Of a stretch of DNA of 64,000 nt, positions 25,451 through 38,140 are shown piece by piece. Both the position numbers and the translations under genes were made by a program. The notes under the pieces were generated by a model. It was not told the origin of the DNA, did not search any database, and saw only the letters and a list, made by a program, of their open reading frames with translations. This DNA is from Scatophagus argus (lineage: Eukaryota; Chordata; Actinopteri; Scatophagidae). The stretch is from positions 1,820,001-1,884,000 of the forward strand of contig NC_058499.1 in NCBI RefSeq assembly GCF_020382885.2, in the 5' to 3' direction. Position 1 is the first letter of the stretch. Every line of letters starts with the position of its first letter.

Positions 25451-27539
25451 TGCCATCCTGAAAGCTGTGCCAGTAGCACAGAGTGGCTAAAAGTCACGAG
25501 GGTTAACTCACACTGGCAGTTTTGCCTGTTCTCATCTGGATCCAATTAGTGGAGTTTTTTACCATATCGTTGTGTCTGTCTGAGACCGCGCATCATACTG
25601 TGTCTCCTGTGTCAGTTTGAACTCAGACTTCGTGTTTGGGGGGTCTTTCTTGTGGTCTGGAGTAGCAGTGTTTCCAGAGGTTTTGGGCTTTTCGGTGGTC
25701 TGAAAGACAGCCTGAGTGGCTTCACCGCAATCTGTTTGTCTTGGATAAGCATCACCAGAAAAACCATCCAGCTGGGAGAATTATGAAACTGCACACAGCC
25801 TGAAGAAATGCTTTCCTAAGATGAGCCGGACATGAGGAAACTTTCATGAATTAGAGCCCTCTTAAAATGTTTTGAAGGTGGCATTATGGCTCTGAGCACT
25901 CTGTCTTCCGCTGTGTTCTTCTCCAAGCCTCCACTCACTGATCCACATCCAAGATTACTGCGATCATAATGTTCTTGTGCCATTAAATTCACCAGAGCAC
26001 ATCAGCTCCGGGCGAGTGCCTGCTCAGATAAAGGAAAATGATCGAGAAGCCTCAGCCCACCAGCGGTTTCGTGCTCCCTGCTCGGGTTACAATCCCACAA
26101 AGAGAATGAGGGGAGAATTTCCGTGGCGTCCTTGGAGGCAGCCTCAGTGGCCATGTTTACCAAGAGCCGGGTCACGATGTCTTTCCCCCAGCTCTGGAAA
26201 AATTGAAATATGAATTACTTGCATATGAGGGGGCGCCAAGAGCAATTAGATGGGGAGGGGGTTGGGGGCTCTTACATAAAGAGCTGGAGGGAACAGTTTC
26301 AGAAGAATGACAGAGAAGAAAATAAAAGGCAGAGCTACAAACAGACTAAAAATGTGTGTTTCAGTATTTACTGAACGTGTAACTACACAGAATGAGTTTT
26401 GAAGCTTTGTAGTTCCTTCATAAAAGTACAGACTTCATTTGAGAAATAAAGAAATTCTTAATAATTCAAAATCACATGGATCCTGTAAATTACTTCTTTG
26501 AACAGAGACGTTTGCAGAACTGAAATAGCTGACACACGGTCGAAGGATTACACATCCCGTCTGTTCTGGGAGTGCCTCAGGATCCCCCCAGGCGGAGCTG
26601 GAAGAGGGACGTCTGAGACACCTTGCTTAGCCTGGTGTTTGAGGTTTCATTACTAAGAACTGCTAACAACATTCACATTGATAATCTGACAACAGGAGCT
26701 GTGGTTGTGGTTGTCAACAGCTTCTAGAATCACATTAGTGGATTACAATTACTGATGCAATAATGTGTACAACACATTAACTTGTCAACTCATTTTATGT
26801 GGCCATGGAGAACTTGCAAAAAATTTTATTTGTGCCATACAATTCTGTATAGCATTAGGGAAGTACAGTGTCCATAAACCACATCCAGAATGCCTCCTGA
26901 TTTTGTTACCTACACTCTAAAGGGGGCTAAGCACTTAACGTCCTCAGAAATGTCCATGAGTGCAATGCATCATATACCATTTGCCTGTAAAAACGTACAA
27001 AATGCATTGTAGCAGTAGTGCACTCGCTCTCTGACTTGTGTGAATCAGACAGGACTGTCACTTTTTTGTCTGACAATCGATTCAGATTAAACTATCGGAA
27101 TCCTTCTTTAGTTTAGATAATATTTGTTATACTCTTGCCATGTGTGTGCTATCTATGAATGAATCTATGAATTCAGTTCTGCAGTGAGGAGGCCACAGTT
27201 GGACCTTCTGACTGGAAGAAGCATCTCTAAGTTATTGTTTAGAGTTTCAAAGGGTGTGAAGTGACGACAACAAAAAGAGAGGAGAGAGTTAACGCACATT
27301 GGTCCAACAGTCCACATTGTCTCCGCTGCTTTTGGATTTGAGCCGGCCGTCTTTTCATCACATCCCTTTAAGAACAGGGGAGCTTTGTGTCTTATTGCAT
27401 TGTGGAATTTGGAGCATTCACTTCAGTGACCATCACTCATGTGTCCTCTCGCAGGTTGGCCTGATTATTTCTGCTCACTGAAGCTCATAACGTGTTTATT
27501 TTCTCTACAAACATGTCAGTTCTCTCCTTTGTTTTTGTA

Positions 27540-27573
27540 GGACCACTAATTGCTCCATGAGGAATAGGGGACC
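27540..27573 (+). promoter_or_regulatory. 5' leader of hyal6-like gene with overlapping upstream ORF
   Basis: A splice acceptor (TTTTTGTAG/GACC, exon start 27541) implies an upstream untranslated exon. An upstream ATG at 27557 in weak context opens a nine-codon frame that ends at 27583, seven bases beyond the main start codon. The main ATG (27574) has an excellent context, GGGACCATGG. Confidence 0.6.
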
Positions 27574-28509
27574 ATGGCACTGATGGTGCTTCGTCCCCTG
27601 GTACTGGCCTTGTGTGTTGGCGTTGGAATAAAGTTCCAAGTTAGGGGTGACCAGATGAAGCCTGCACGGGCACCTCTGATTCCTCACCGGCCTTTTGTTG
27701 TCGTATGGAATGCTCCTACTGAGTCCTGTCGCCTTCGATTCAAGGTGGACTTGGACCTCAGTGTTTTTGACATTGTAGCGAACCTCAACGAAACCCTAAG
27801 TGGCCCAAACGTTACCATATTCTACCACAGCCACTTGGGATACTACCCATACTTTTCCAACTCTGGGGTTCCTATCAACGGTGGCCTACCACAGAACCAG
27901 AGTATTTCCAAACATCTGAGCAAGGCGCGGGCCGATATTGATAAACTAATCCCCCAGAAGGATTTTCGAGGCCTGGGTGTCATCGACTGGGAGAACTGGA
28001 GGCCTCAGTGGGTCAGGAATTGGGGGTCTAAAGATATCTACCGCAACAAGTCCAAGGAACAGATCCGGAAACTTCACCCACACTGGCCAGAGAGCAAGGT
28101 TGAAAAGGAAGCAAAAGAAAGTTTTGAGAGGGCTGGGCAGGACTTCATGAACCTGACTTTAGCCCTCGCTGAAGGTCGCAGGCCAGAGGGGCTGTGGGGG
28201 TTTTACCTGTTCCCAGACTGCTACAACTATGGTTATAAGCAGCATCCGCAACGGTACACGGGTGAATGCCCCAATGTTGAACATGTACGTAACGACCATC
28301 TGATGTGGCTTTGGAAAGAGAGCACAGCCCTCTACCCGTCCATCTATCTGGACTATGAGCTCAAGTCCTCCCCCAATACTGTCAAATTTGTCCACTATCG
28401 AGTCAAAGAAGCCATGAGGATCGCGTCCATCGCCCGTATCGACTTTACATTGCCTGTGTTCGTCTATTCCAGACCTTTCTACGCCTACACCTTTGTAGTT
28501 CTTTCAGAG
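27574..28509 (+). CDS. hyal6-like coding exon 1 (catalytic domain)
   Basis: This 936-nt exon holds the signal peptide and nearly all of the catalytic barrel, ending VVLSE before GTAAGT. The open frame continues past the donor, but that extension has no family similarity and was excluded. Confidence 0.95.
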
Positions 28510-30384
28510 GTAAGTTTCTGGTTTTTAGTTGTAGTAGTTTTTAGCTGTTGTCCTTGTGGTAATATCAGCGTAGTCCATCATATTTCTGTAGCCACAAAAA
28601 CATTTGTAGATTTGAGATTATGAAAAAGTGGAGGAGTTTGAGGTGAGTATGTCGTATAAGGATACGGAAAGGTTTGGCGTCAGGTGTTTACTTGACTAAA
28701 AAGACCTCTGTCATTCTGTTCCAGAGGGACCTGATTCACACCATCGGGGAGAGTGCAGCTTTGGGAGCGTCAGGTGTTGTCCTCTGGGGATCATCAGAGT
28801 ACGCTCGATCACAGGTAACTGCGAACAGCATAACCAAAAAATACTGTTTGTAAATTGCTTTGTAAAAATTTACAAAATGTACATGTGACATGAAATGATG
28901 ACAAAATATTAAAAAAAAGGTTGCATGCCAGCAAAAAATTCAGTTTCATTGAGTTTACTTCAGGAGCCACTTATTAGCTTTTTCTCACTTGTGCTGAACG
29001 TTTCCACAGTCAGTCATCACTCGTGAAACTTTTCAGTTATCACAGTTAAGTTGTATGTGGTTCTTTTGGAACTTAGAGATTTTTATACCTTAACAAAACT
29101 GTCTGCTCTGACATAAGCAGTTTTTAACCTAGTGTTGAGTTAGGTTATCTTTAGCATGCATCTAACTCTAATTCATTCTTCATTTATCCTGGTTTGTATG
29201 AGGTCGTGCTGGATGCTGAAATATCAAGAGTTTAAGCTAACGTTAGCTTAAAGCTGCTCTCTATTGAACTTGGGGAAGTTTAAGGGTGTATGATTTATCA
29301 CACTCATTTATCTCTTGTAAAAGAGGACATTGTTTGTACAAATCAACAATAAAGCAAAAAAATGTGATTTATTTGGAAGGTTTAATGAATATGGGTTGAT
29401 ATTTCATTCTTTCCTTAATCCCACTACAACAGGTAACTAAGTCTTTCTTCCATACAAGACCAATGCTGTTTCTTAATCTCCATTCTTCTCGGCTGGTGAC
29501 GACGTTGACTTTTTACCTGGTACCTGTCAGCTTTAGCCCCTTTTTGCTTAATTTCAGCAGTGGGTTGATATGATTTGTATGAGGCAATGCGATGCATACT
29601 TAAGGAGACATTAAAAGATGGAAGGAGTAAACAATTAGCCAGCAACATTTAATAAATGAAAAATTCGAGTGGAAATTCTTCAACCATCACTGTAAACTGC
29701 ATCGACACATTAAAGGAAAGGTTCAGCAACAGTAATTAACACCAAGTGACCCATTGCTCGAAAAATAAAGGAAATCTAACTGATGGTTTGGAGTGGAAAA
29801 TGCTCAGCAGAGATGATTTAGCGATCTGTTTGAAACATGGCCAATTAGAAGTAAGATCTTTTAATTTTACCGACTCTCTGTGTGTCTCCTGCTTTATCCA
29901 GAGGAACTGCATGACAGTGAAGAAGTACATTGATGGTCCTCTGGGACATTATGTCATTAACGTCACCTCCGCTGCCAAGCTGTGCAGCAAAGCGCTTTGC
30001 AAGAAGAATGGCAGGTGTGTCCGTAAGAGCCTGAACTCGGGCGCCTACCTGCACCTGAACCCGCACTTCCACATCCACCGCAACCCTACACCCAAGGGCC
30101 CTCATTTCCATGTCAGCGGTCACCTCAACAACCACGACATCCTGGACATGAAGCACAAGTTCACCTGCCAGTGCTACCAGGGCTGGACAGGTGTTTACTG
30201 TGAGATGCCCCAGGCTCCGCCATGTCCTCCATCTCCCCCACTTCAGCCTGCTGTCCCTCTGCCACACCCCAGGGAGAACAGCCTGCTGGGAGACATCCTG
30301 CTCCTCCTGTCCCTCCATTTCTCCTGTCTGTGTATCATCATGTTCCTGGGACTCTGTCTGATTATCAAGTGTCTGATACTGTAG
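27574..30384 (+). CDS. Hyaluronidase (glycosyl hydrolase family 56), hyal6-like, 3 coding exons
   Basis: Exons 27574-28509, 28725-28814 and 29902-30384 join in phase 0 to 1509 nt (502 residues). The product should cut hyaluronan or related glycosaminoglycans at the cell surface. A signal peptide covers about 1-25. The catalytic motif IDWENWRP gives Asp138 (nucleophile position) and Glu140 (acid); substrate tyrosines are Tyr211 and Tyr258. The NVT sequon at 362, the EGF-like region (C376-C442) and all core cysteines of the family are present. A Pro-rich spacer and a hydrophobic C-terminus (473-502) suggest a GPI or membrane anchor. It sits first in the plus-strand cluster. It resembles HYAL1 and HYAL2 as much as HYAL4/SPAM1, so the paralogue name (hyal6 or a hyal2-like label) needs a tree. 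Confidence 0.95.
28510..28724 (+). other. hyal6-like intron 1
   Basis: This is a short intron (215 nt) between GTAAGT and TTCCAG, with no other feature. Confidence 0.9.
28725..28814 (+). CDS. hyal6-like coding exon 2 (90 nt)
   Basis: This exon encodes RDLIHTIGESAALGASGVVLWG and on to YARSQ, 30 residues, in phase 0 on both sides. Sister genes have an exon of exactly the same length here. Confidence 0.95.
28815..29901 (+). other. hyal6-like intron 2
   Basis: This 1.1-kb AT-rich intron has no supported feature. Confidence 0.85.
29902..30384 (+). CDS. hyal6-like coding exon 3 (EGF-like region and C-terminal anchor)
   Basis: It begins RNCMTVKKY after TTTATCCAG. It encodes the NVT glycosylation site, the cysteine-rich EGF-like part (CKKNGRCV to CQCYQGWTGVYC), a Pro-rich spacer and a Leu/Ile-rich tail, then TAG. 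Confidence 0.95.
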   Translation, partial: RNCMTVKKYIDGPLGHYVINVTSAAKLCSKALCKKNGRCVRKSLNSGAYLHLNPHFHIHRNPTPKGPHFHVSGHLNNHDILDMKHKFTCQCYQGWTGVYCEMPQAPPCPPSPPLQPAVPLPHPRENSLLGDILLLLSLHFSCLCIIMFLGLCLIIKCLIL

Positions 30385-32147
30385 ACACCAAGGTTTAGGG
30401 CACAGCTGTAGAGAGGACAGCAGGCAGGTCTGTAATAAGCAGCCACACCTGAGTGTTAGCCTCACCTAAAGTGCGATCAGCTGCAGTTCCTCGAATGTCC
30501 ACGCAGTGCAGCACCAAGAACCGTATTGAAATGAATGGGAAAAACTCCAGGTTCTGTGATTTTTAAAGATATCATTTGAACTTATGAAACAGAATGCTGA
30601 GCCCATGTACTAACGTCCAGGTGTCTCACAAAGTGGAAGCGAACCTCAGTCCACCACTGCCTGAGAACGCCTGAGCCTTTCATGGATCATCCAGAATCAA
30701 CTGCTGCTAAAAAGCATTCAAAAATGTTTGAAATGTCTGTCAAAAATGCATATTAAATTCAAATGTAGAGGTTAAAAACCCCACTTGCAGATCTGATCAC
30801 TTTTGTACTCTCATGATTTATCTGTTGAACTTGACTCATTTGCTGATAAACCTTTTGAGAGATTTTTTTTTATTATTTTCTCCAGCCAGAGCACAAAACA
30901 CACATCTCTTTTCCATGAAAACCTCAAAAAGCAATCATCACATTAAGAAAAGATAATAAGATAATTCAGTCAGTTTACAGTCACAGGCAGTCATTTAATT
31001 TGGTGTGATGACTGTAATGAGACTGTCATCACAGCCAGCACTTCACATCAGTCAGCTGTGTGAATCTCCACTTTGGTGATGGTGGAGCAGCCAGTCAAAC
31101 AGCGAGCTGAGGCGGGACGGGTCATGTGACCACACGGTCTAACAATAGTCCCTGTTTGTCCCGCGGGAAAGGGAGGGACAAATACTGTTTTGGGTGATGA
31201 AAGGAAGGAGGAGAAGCTCTTCTTTTAAAATGAGCTTCAGTGTGAACTGTGGATCACAGAAAGTGTTGAAGTCAGCTCATTATAAATGAAGGTCTTCACA
31301 AAGTCCTCTTAGCTGAGTTTCATCACAAATCTGCTGCTGCTGGAGGATCAGAGAGCCACGGGATATTAAGTGCTGAAGCTGAAGGCCATGTGATTTATGT
31401 TTCTATGTTTCTGTAGTTAATTCTGATCACTGAGAGTCTGAGGAGCAAAGGTTTTGTGACTCCTGAATTAACAGTTTTAAAAACTAATTTCAAACAAATG
31501 CTATCTGCTTGTCACTGTCTTTGTGAGAGTGAGAGTTCAGGTCAGTGTGGGTAGCAGAACTTAGCCTTAAAAACTGGAAGTACCAGGGAACCGTGTGTGT
31601 GTCCGGCTCTTAAAGTCGGAATAAAACAGACAAATGTACATTACACTGACTTGGTAAACCTTGGAAAATTTAAGACATTTGTTGAAACAGACAGACTCCA
31701 AATTTCTGCTTGAAAAAATTCAGAAGACTACAATTTCCTGGCTCACCCTCTGATGATCTTCTGTTTATTAAAAGTGTTTTGGACATAAATCTGAGTTTCT
31801 GGGAACATAAAACACAGTGACTCAGAATATTTTATGATGGATAAAAACATGCGAGTTTGTCCAACAAAAACACAGTTTAGCGAAGTTTTGTGGTTTTCAG
31901 CTGCTCAGAGGTACTAACGAGTCAGCAGTCGCTCCACCCTGACTCAAAACTGTCAGCTCTACTCAGGGCTTTGCTTTCTTTAAAATGATGACAAATAATC
32001 ACACATAGAACTCCACTCCTCAACCTAAACAGCTTTCACATTGAATTTTTAGGTTTCCTTCCTTCAGTCTATCAGCAATGAAAATCAGCAGATGAATTTA
32101 CTGGCTGAGCCTCAGTCCGAAAGAAGGACAACGACTCTGAGGTCACC
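30385..32147. other. 3' UTR of hyal6-like gene and intergenic DNA
   Basis: No exon is seen. The first plausible polyadenylation hexamer is the variant ATTAAA at 30752-30757, so the mRNA may end near 30775. The rest shows nothing I can name. Confidence 0.55.
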
Positions 32148-32604
32148 ATGGACCCACCTGAAACACCTGCAGAGTGTGCTGGTCCTTCTGCCTCGGGTTG
32201 TGAGTCTACGCCCGGGGCGGAAAGCGAGAACCAGCTGACGGTGAGAGTGTTAATGAAGTGGAGGAGTGGGTCACCCACACAAAGAGGCTGATGAACCAGG
32301 CCATGGACGGACTTCACTGCCACTGAAGGCTTCTGACACCAAGCACACCAAGAAAGTGTGCAAGGCCCTGCTGAAAGACCTGCGCGACAAGTTCTGCGGT
32401 ACACATGATATTATTACAGGATCCAGCTGTGGACGCCGCCATCGTCCAGTCGTTGAGACTCACGTCTCCGAACTGTCTGCTCGGCTGGCACAGAAAGCTT
32501 CACGGCCCCGCACCAAGTGGACGGATGTCCTCCAGGGCATAGCCTGTGCTCTGGGTTCATCTTATGAAGCAGCACACCAGCAGCTGCAGGTGAAGGAGCT
32601 TTGA
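32148..32604 (+). pseudogene. Frameshifted coding remnant of unknown origin
   Basis: From an ATG in good context (TCACCATGG) the frames read like protein but need at least two frame changes. First comes MDPPETPAECAGPSAS; after a shift, SVNEVEEWVTHTKRLMNQAM; after another, LKASDTKHTKKVCKALLKDL, and finally TKWTDVLQGIACALGSSYEA up to a TGA at 32602-32604. A 21-base insertion-like piece starting GT and ending AG lies near 32399-32420. There are no introns of normal size, which suggests a decayed processed copy or a transposon-derived frame. I do not recognise the parent protein. Confidence 0.4.
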
Positions 32605-32654
32605 GGCGTTGCATCAAAGTCCACCATTTTAAGATCACTGGGCTTTGTTACACG

Positions 32655-32700
32655 TTTCTGCATGGGTTTTCTCCGGGTGCTCCGGTTCTCCCATACTATC
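32655..32700 (+). mobile_element. Short fragment of the SINE body
   Basis: CATGGGTTTTCTCCGGGTGC followed by TCCGGTTCTCCCATAC matches the middle of the intact SINE at 22935-23298. Confidence 0.65.
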
Positions 32701-35700
32701 AATTTGACAATAAATTCCTTAAACTTATTTCTGATGTCTGAGGAACTTGTTTACCTTCCGAGCTGAAAGTAATGTGCTATAAAAAGATGAATAAATCAAT
32801 AAATGTGGCAACACGTGAATGAATTCATAAATAAATGAAGGAGCTCACAAGCTAAAGTAAAATGAGCACCATAAATATTTTATCTGCTAAATAGCACATT
32901 AGCATTGTCACTGCAGGCATGCTAGTGCACCGGTGTTAGCGCTGGTTAGCTCAAACCAGTTCGATGTGTAAATATTGAGTATGGCTATAAACACTGTTTA
33001 TGACTGACGTGAGTTTTGTACACTTTGTGAAGCTCTTTAAAGAAAATCTGTAGTTTTAGATGATATAAGAAAAACTAAATTCACTTACGTCATCCACAAG
33101 CTTTCGACCTTTGGGTGGCGCTACATGAAAAGTCAGCGGAGCACAAAAGTCATGAAGATCCATCCTCTGTGGGTGATGAATGTCAGATTTCGAAGCCCTT
33201 CGTGTGACTTTGGCAGAGCTGAAGCTGACTCGGCTGAATGAATGTGACAGCGTGACTGTGTTGGTGTTATTATCGGATTATGGTGATTGACAGCCGAGGA
33301 AGTAAACAACCTCAGCATCAGTCCTCTCAGTTTCATGTCGGGGTGTCTTTCTTCTTCATCCCCTAAACACACACCTGAGAATGTGAGATGTCGTTGGTGA
33401 AAGTTAGACTGCAAAATAATACGACTTTGTTTCCTTCAAGTGTTTACACAAGCACATCTGAAGAGTTCGCTCGTTAAGACGCTGTATTCTACAGCAGTAT
33501 ATCCACTTTGTAAAATAAACTCTTCAATATGTCTTCAATGCAGTATACAGAAACCAAACACCTGTGATTTTACAAACCGCAGACATCAGTCAGCTCCTTT
33601 ACTTTGACTAATGACCATAATCAGCTTTAGTTCAGTGTCAGCAGTCACTCTGAATGTTCAGCTCATCTGCAGTGAAGCTGACAGCACGAGAGCTGTGTTT
33701 TCTATCAAACTGATGGCGAACAGCTGCAACCTGAGAGAACAAACCTTTGGAAGTTACAGGACAGGAACTCTAAAAGGACCCCGACTCCATTTTCACACAG
33801 TGCTGCCTTTCAAAGGAAACGTCTGGTGTTGTCCTGTGTGAGCAAAAACAACAATGTGTGTGTAAACATCAGAAAAGGCATAATTTTACACTGCAGTTTT
33901 TATCAGCAACAATTTTATCAGCAGTGGATTAATGTTCGAGTGAGTATTTGCAGCTGAGCACAAACTGCAGGTCTGCTGAATTCAAACAGAGTGGACCAAA
34001 GATGATGCTGTCACTGGACTGCAGCTGTGATTGGCCGTTTATCAGCTCTTCATCACCTCTCTGCCAGCTTCATCTGCTGCTGCTGATTACAGGCTGGGAG
34101 AGAGAGCGTAACCAAACATTTACGACCTCCATACACAAACAGTTTACGAGGTCTAAACACCGATGACTGACGATCGAGATGGATAAGACGTCTCCCCTCC
34201 AGAAGTGCCTCACATGTGAAGAAAAAGAAAATCGAAAGCAGCTCCATTTCCGTCCCTCTGTAAGCAAAGAGGCTTTGACTGATGTCTAACTCTCTGGAAA
34301 ACACACAATTACCCCATTTCCAAAAGACAGTATGTATAGGAGAAGCAAAGCTGTTGATGTGATTGCATATGGTTGCAAGTTTAAATCTTGACTGAAGCAG
34401 AGAGAGAAAAACTTTTCTGCTGGTTAAGGTGAGATGGCCTGATGGCGCCGGCGTCAGCTGAAGAAGTCAAACGACCACCGAAATCATCAACATTCAGCCT
34501 GAGTCGACCGGAAACATCCGCAGAAAATTCTTGTTGAAATCAGTAAACACAGATGTTGAAAGTCCAAATAATCTTGAGTTTTTCACCTGAGTTCATAAAA
34601 CAAGTTAACAACAGGCTGACTCACTCTGAGACATCTTACAGGATTGTCAGAAGAGACGCACTTCATCGTGGCGAGCCGAAGTCGTCTCCTCCAGTAAAAA
34701 CAACAACATGGTGGCCGTCCAAGCAGTCAGGCGTCAGGCGTCAGGCCGTTGATTCTGAATGCAGTCAGCCTCTCAGATCCTGATCCCACAAAAACTCAGT
34801 GAAGCTCCTCGACAGCCACAAAATGCAGAATCAGGTTGGCGGGTTAAGATGGCATCAGAAACAATAATACGACTGCTGGAGAAAACTGGCAACCCTGCGA
34901 TAAAACAAACAGCACGTGAGGCCCACTGGGATGTGGTGACCGTACGAGACGGACTCCTGCAGCTCGCTGGACTCACACTTCCTGTTCAACACGTGTTGAT
35001 GACTGCAGACTGAGCTTCAGCTCCTGGAGGTCAAAGGTCAGAGTCACAGCTGACTGACGATGACAACAAAAAATTGTGTCCATTTCCCTCTGCGTGATGG
35101 GCTGATAAAAAGTTCAAACAGTAGCGATATGACTTTGTTTTAAACAGGAAATGATAATCCTGCTCTACTCCAAACTCTGTTACGTAACTCGTCTTTTGTT
35201 CAGTGTGGGAGGTTAACTGTGAGGAGGTGCTGCGTGACTGGAAGCCGCCTGAAGTCTGCTCTCACGGGGAAAATCTGCATGGCTGCTGAGGACATGAACA
35301 GCAAAGTGCCTCCTCAGAAAATGGGAGTGACAGCAGTCAGTATGATGAGGGGTTGATGACCTTCATCTGCAGCAGCCACACAAATCAGTTTCTGTTCTTT
35401 CCATCTAATTTCTCTCATCGTCCTGCAGGAGCACGTCTGACAGATCTAAATCTGCACATTTTCTCCTGAAACCATATTAAACAGAATGTATTGAACTCAG
35501 GCCAACGCTGAAGCAGCACTTCCTCCTCGGGCAACTCGATGCCTCATTACAGCTGACGCCATTAAAGCGACGGGAGGATCCGTGCAGTCCAGACATTTTC
35601 ATAACACAGTCCATATGTTCCCGAGGAGGCTCTGACCGCCAGAGACGCAGCGTGGAGCGAGTGAGCAGGGGGGCGAGGAGGTGAGGTGGGTTCACGGTGG

Positions 35701-37726
35701 GCCCTTCATCCACGGCCAGAAGAATCAAACACAGCACCTCCACCCACTGTGGGAATGTGTTTTCCTCCACACGCTCTCAGTGAGGCTGAGGTATGATGAA
35801 ATCAGTCTGTGGGTTTGTTTTCTCCCAGTTTGCATGCATTTCAACTCTTGTTTGGGGACAAAGTGTGTGTGTAAGAAAGAAAAATAAAAAAAGGTGCAGA
35901 GTTTAAGGCACAGTATGTAGTTCCTGACTAACAGCTAACAGGATGCATGTGTCGCCCATGGATAACAGGATGAGAAGACCACAGATGGACCAGTATCTGG
36001 ATTCATAAGGAGGAGCTGAGGAGTTATAAGACAAACACATAAAGAGGACTGGAGCCACAGGATGCTTCAACATCAACGAGTGGAATAAAACTGTGGAAGT
36101 AGAACATGAACAGTTTTAGACTGACAGACTAATGAATAACAGATCTTCTCATTTCCTTCTAAATGGTATTGTCTCTGAAAAGTGCATCAAAAGTTCTGAG
36201 ATCCCTTCAGTTACGCTAAGTTCAAGTTTCTCTCGTGCATGTTGTCGTACTTTGAGTAAAATAAAGTCAAATAAAGTAAAGTCAGCAAGTCGTACCACAC
36301 TGGTGCATTCAGGTGATGGAAGATGGGAAGCGAGCAAGGTGTCTCCTCCTCAGCAGCAGATAATCCTCGTGATCAGAAGGTGATCGGGTTCAGCGGTAGC
36401 TCGCCATCCCCCTCGGCGGGGAGCGTTCCAAATCCTGAATCACAGGTATCCAAGGAATCTCAAAAACCCAGCCTGTACAAAACAAGGCTATTACTACCAT
36501 TAAACTATGTTCCATTATTTTACATTATGGTCATAACAATTCACATCACATTCTCACAATAATACTGCAAGACAGTAATTACTTTTTGGGTATTTTAGCT
36601 CATTTTAAACCACAGATGAATTGTCTTTAGTTTTCAAACTATTTAAGATTATTGAATTAAGATTATTGTCATGAACTAAAGTGCTTGTGTCTTAACCTCT
36701 AAATCACGGATTGAATAACAGCAACAACAATTGGTTTAACCATTCCAATGTGATGCTGTTTTCAGGGCATTTCAGGGCACAAAATAGAGTGTTTTTCTGT
36801 AACTAAAATGTAGTCAAGGCAACATTTCCCAAGTCACCCAACCCTCGTGTGGCTAACACAGCTAGCAAGCTAGCACACCTCGAGACGTCGCTGAAAGTTG
36901 TAAACTCCTGACTCTCAGTCTCTACATCAGCTGTTTTACGGTGCATGGAAGCCGTCTCATCGTGGCCTGAGCGCTCATGAGTGTGTTTAATCAGTTTTCT
37001 CCTTGTGTCGCTGAACTGACCGCAACCAAATGGCCCTCACTTGCTTCGTGCATCGCACGCTCGGTCACGTTCACCTTCAGCAGGTGGGACTTGTTCCTAG
37101 TAGCCAATCAGGCTGCAGAACTGAGCTACATTAACATTACGGTCTCATCCAGAGGTTACAGGGTACCTTCTGCATCTGGATGAGACACTGAGGGACGTAC
37201 CAAAATGGTGGCGTGTGAAGCCCCGGCAGGATCGTCATACACTGACGGCTTCGGCGTCTCGACAGACGAGTCACGCAGGTCAGACTGCAAACGAATTCAG
37301 TTTTTGACAATCATGCAAACAAGTAAAAGCAAAGGACAAACAATGAAACAACAGCTCAAACTCCGTGTGTGTTCTCGTCTTATTGCATGTCAGACTTTGA
37401 TTTTCTGACCTCATCATCAGTCCAATTTAACAGCTGAGGAACTTTTGTAGTTCCTGAACTCTCTGGTTCCTGTGGCTCTTTTGATGCGTCGGTTATTTGG
37501 GGAAGGTTTTTCCCAAACAAAACACACAACTCTGTTTTTGAAGAGTGTATCGAGCTGCAGAGGGAAAACATAATTAAAGCAAACGATGCTCCTCAGATTT
37601 GTAGTCACCCTCAACAAACTTCTGTCCCTCCTGTGCAGAAATACAGAGAATCTAATGACCACCCACAGTCTGTCACGGCTGATGGACGGTCCCATCGACT
37701 GTCAAAATGTCCTGCACTGCAGCTTC

Positions 37727-37728
<2 letters not shown>

Positions 37729-37774
<46 letters not shown>

Positions 37775-37799
37775 CACAGAGAGACACAGAGAGAGAGAG
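37729..37799. repeat. Compound (GT)n-(GA)n microsatellite
   Basis: About 15 GT units (37729-37758) run directly into GA repeats with a few GACACA steps up to 37799. Confidence 0.95.
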
Positions 37800-38100
37800 C
37801 TTTTGTTTTTAAAAAAAGACAAAATTGTATGGTGACATCAGGGAGCAAATTAGAGAAAATTGCACCTGATGAGTTCAGAGAGAAGATCTGAGGGAGTCGC
37901 TGATCACTGATTATCCTGGAGAGAGGAAAAAACATCTGTGGTTGGCTCACAGGAGTCGCTGATTTAAAGCAAACACACACACACAATTTCTGTCTATTTC
38001 TGATATCACAATTTAAAGAAAAACAAGAGATGTTTAAGCAAACGTTCTCCGTCTTCTTGAGATGCACATGAGATGTGGACATCAGTTTCTCTGAAACCAA

Positions 38101-38140
38101 GCCTGGTCTAGCCTGGTCTAGCCTGGTCTAGCCTGGTCTA
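38101..38140. repeat. Four tandem copies of a 10-bp unit
   Basis: GCCTGGTCTA is repeated four times without change, followed by a decayed GTCCAGCTTA. Confidence 0.95.

Larger units (their letters stand above)
23312..27539. other. Intergenic / upstream region of the first hyaluronidase gene
   Basis: No coding exon is supported. It contains old repeat fragments (23990-24100, 25328-25450), a CA microsatellite (24683-24709) and a GC/AT-structured stretch at 26160-26300 that may be a conserved non-coding element. Any untranslated first exon of the next gene should lie here, but I cannot place it. Confidence 0.6.

Noticed and set aside
29845..30465. 206-residue minus-strand frame
   Set aside because: It is antisense to the last exon of the hyal6-like gene; the plus strand has the family motifs and splice sites.
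34759..35013. 84-residue plus-strand frame (MASETIIRLLEKTGN portion looks helical)
   Set aside because: No splice partners, no family match and no codon pattern distinct from the surrounding DNA.
35477..35770. 97-residue minus-strand frame
   Set aside because: No homologue recognised and no regulatory or splice context.
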